From NCBI GenBank assembly GCA_946545505.1, contig CAMNNN010000112.1, positions 1-5,246 on the forward strand: DNA of 5,246 nt, in the 5' to 3' direction. The first letter of the stretch is position 1; the number at the start of each line of letters is the position of its first letter. The position numbers were made by a program, and so were the translations under genes. This document shows, one piece after another, positions 5,043 through 5,246 of the stretch. The stretch comes from an uncultured Clostridia bacterium. GTDB lineage: Bacteria; Bacillota; Clostridia; Saccharofermentanales; Saccharofermentanaceae. The notes under the pieces were generated by a model. The model was not told where the DNA came from. It was given only the letters and a program-made list of their open reading frames with translations, and did not search any database.

Positions 5043-5246
5043 ATGCGTATACGGAGCAAAACTTTGTTTAAGAAGATAGTTTCTGTATTTACGACATGTG
5101 TCGTCATATCATTGATGGCTCAGCCGGCGCTTGCTAACGCACGTTTCGAGAGATACGAGATGATGTGGAATAATGCGACCGATGCCGAGCGTTATTATAT
5201 GCCGACAGAGGTCAAGGCATATGCGTGCGGCCTCTCTACTTATGAC
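5043..5246 (+). CDS. secreted protein with signal peptide, N-terminal part
   Basis: 68 codons from ATG 5043 to the window edge, still open. The N-terminus is a classic Sec signal peptide: basic residues (RIRSK...KK), a hydrophobic core (about 12-25) and Ala-Gln-Pro-Ala-Leu-Ala (26-31), so signal peptidase I should cut after Ala31. The mature part visible (NARFERYEMMWNN... with one Cys at 62) is polar and I do not recognise it; there is too little to assign a domain. The start is uncertain. ATG 5043 has only GCGGGG two to three bases upstream, and the promoter before it would start transcription at about 5040, leaving almost no leader. TTG 5064, in the same frame, has GGAG at 5053-5056 with 7-base spacing and still gives a complete signal peptide beginning (M)FKK. 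I list the ATG as the longest form, but TTG is a serious alternative. Downstream sequence is needed to identify the product. Confidence 0.7.
   Translation, partial: MRIRSKTLFKKIVSVFTTCVVISLMAQPALANARFERYEMMWNNATDAERYYMPTEVKAYACGLSTYD

Noticed and set aside
1..5246. CRISPR array, tRNA/rRNA, insertion sequence, riboswitch or defence/toxin system
   Set aside because: No direct repeat series, cloverleaf, transposase motif, terminal inverted repeats or defence-gene motif was seen by eye. Gaps between genes are 80 bases or less, leaving little room for a structured leader.

Overview
The window reads as ordinary, tightly packed chromosome from a low-to-moderate GC Gram-positive bacterium, most likely in the Clostridia. 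The indications are the codon choice (many ATA and AGA codons), sigma-A-like promoter hexamers, a membrane-anchored S11 D,D-carboxypeptidase and a GT-C-type envelope glycosyltransferase. I cannot place it below class from the sequence alone. No RNA gene, CRISPR array, insertion sequence or phage gene is visible, and no stretch over 300 bases lacks a gene.

Layout: (1) Bases 1-2593, plus strand, a three-gene unit: the 3' end of a HypE/ThiL-like AIR-synthase-family protein, a 237-residue protein with one N-terminal membrane anchor (unknown function), and a 511-residue polytopic GT-C-like glycosyltransferase. The junctions are a 2-base gap and a 4-base ATGA overlap, which suggests co-transcription and translational coupling. 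(2) Bases 2594-3637, minus strand: a D-alanyl-D-alanine carboxypeptidase convergent with the glycosyltransferase gene. The two stop codons abut inside one palindrome and there is no intergenic base. (3) Bases 3638-3717: a short AT-rich divergent control region with a -10-like palindrome readable on both strands and a separate 13-base palindrome that could be an operator. (4) Bases 3718-5008, plus strand: a membrane-anchored alpha/beta hydrolase of the BEM46/ABHD13 type, followed one base later by an 87-residue three-helix membrane protein. (5) Bases 5043-5246, plus strand: the start of a secreted protein with a clear signal peptide, behind its own good sigma-A-like promoter.

The common theme is the cell envelope: peptidoglycan trimming (carboxypeptidase), extracytoplasmic sugar transfer (GT-C protein), a membrane-tethered hydrolase and a secreted protein. 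The AIR-synthase-family gene is the metabolic exception. I found no convincing evidence of a new defence, mobile or RNA-based system. The points most worth following are in the control DNA: a symmetric -10 element that may drive both divergent genes, a possibly leaderless carboxypeptidase mRNA, and an uncertain start codon for the last gene. Catalytic-motif variants in the two hydrolases are also noted.
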